Assembly: GCF_035762905.1 (NCBI RefSeq)
Contig: NZ_DASUCC010000111.1
Location: 24,809-88,808, forward strand
DNA length: 64,000 nt
Direction of reading: 5' to 3'
Origin: DASYTH01 sp035762905
GTDB taxonomy: Bacteria; Actinomycetota; Actinomycetes; Mycobacteriales; Pseudonocardiaceae
Shown here: in pieces, positions 63,676 to 64,000 of the stretch
Position numbering within the stretch: the first letter of the stretch is position 1
Layout: each line of letters starts with the position of its first letter
Notes under the pieces: model-generated
What the model was told of the DNA's origin: nothing
What the model saw: only the letters and a program-made list of their open reading frames with translations
The model's database searches: none
Translations under genes and position numbers: made by a program

Positions 63676-64000
63676 GTAAATCGAGACTCGCCCACCCCAA
63701 CTACAGCGCCAACCGACACAACGGCTTAAGCTGTGCGTGGCGGCCCGCTCCCAGTGACCCCCAGGCTGGTTGAGCGGGCCGCCCCAAATCCGCCCCCACC
63801 TGTCCGCGGAGAGCGCGGACCTGGGGTTTGGGGGTGTCTTCTGGGGGCCAAGCCCCCAGACCCCCGGCCGGGGGCGGGCCCCCGGACCCCCCTTGTGGTC
63901 TTTTGCACCTTGGGAATTGCGTGGGCGGGGGCGGCAGTTTGGGGTGGGGGACCGGCAGTTTGCGTGCGGGGGTTGGGTGTGCTCGTGGGGTGGTCTGCGG
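63676..64000. other. Intergenic region with a G/C-rich hairpin
   Basis: No gene seen to the window edge. At about 63838-63892 alternating runs of G and C (GGGGGCCAAGCCCCC, GACCCCCGGCCGGGGGC, CCCCCGGACCCCCC) form overlapping hairpins, a terminator- or REP-like element of a type common in this group. Confidence 0.55.

Overview
The window is high-GC actinobacterial DNA. GTG/TTG starts, ATGA-overlapping operons, an actinobacterial-type fused E1/E2 2-oxoglutarate dehydrogenase (kgd) with its small downstream partner, and a complete histidine-utilisation operon together suggest a filamentous actinomycete. Pseudonocardiaceae (Amycolatopsis, Kutzneria or Saccharothrix type) is my inference. I saw no rRNA, tRNA or CRISPR array.

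Layout. (1) 1-15.1 kb is ordinary chromosome: the end of a PAS/GGDEF/EAL signalling protein, a four-gene glycine-betaine/choline-type ABC importer (2.4-5.9 kb), a repeat-filled convergent gap (5.95-6.43 kb), an IclR regulator divergent from a hut operon (hutH, hutU, an M20 amidohydrolase, hutF, hutI; all ATGA-coupled), a membrane protein, and the first 48 codons of an aldo/keto reductase (AKR). (2) 15.12-52.58 kb is foreign. The rest of the AKR resumes in frame at 52.577 kb. The interruption is bounded by a repeated TCTTCGACAC core and 16-bp inverted repeats (15/16 identical). (3) Nested inside, 17,189-31,553 is a second element of 14,365 bp that splits a PCMT-type methyltransferase gene at hexamer CCGCAG. 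Deleting it and one hexamer copy restores the codons VAPLRWRGQ. It begins with three tandem tyrosine recombinases plus a small coiled-coil protein, a Tn554/TnpABC-like arrangement. Its cargo is a FAD-oxidase/NmrA fusion, a large SARP/ATPase regulator and a secreted CdtB-like nuclease-ricin lectin fusion. The two effector genes share a duplicated, oppositely oriented promoter region of about 110 bp.

(4) The rest of the island carries a HEPN-motif/zinc-finger protein, three large STAND/AAA-type NTPases (one in conspicuously AT-richer DNA, 38.9-43.3 kb, and one an XRE-nSTAND-WD40 protein), small secreted proteins, a 40-codon micro-gene with a terminator, and decayed insertion sequences (IS701, IS481, IS1380 and IS30 type). 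(5) 52.58-64 kb is chromosome again: the AKR 3' part, a DUF6104-type small protein, kgd, a one-polypeptide double ABC exporter, a two-gene ABC exporter and a Cys-rich hypothetical.

The most notable content is the nested pair of site-specific elements with base-level reconstructable targets, and the regulated toxin-like cargo module of the inner element. The cluster of STAND NTPases and a HEPN protein in the outer island could be a defence or signalling island, but that function is inference.
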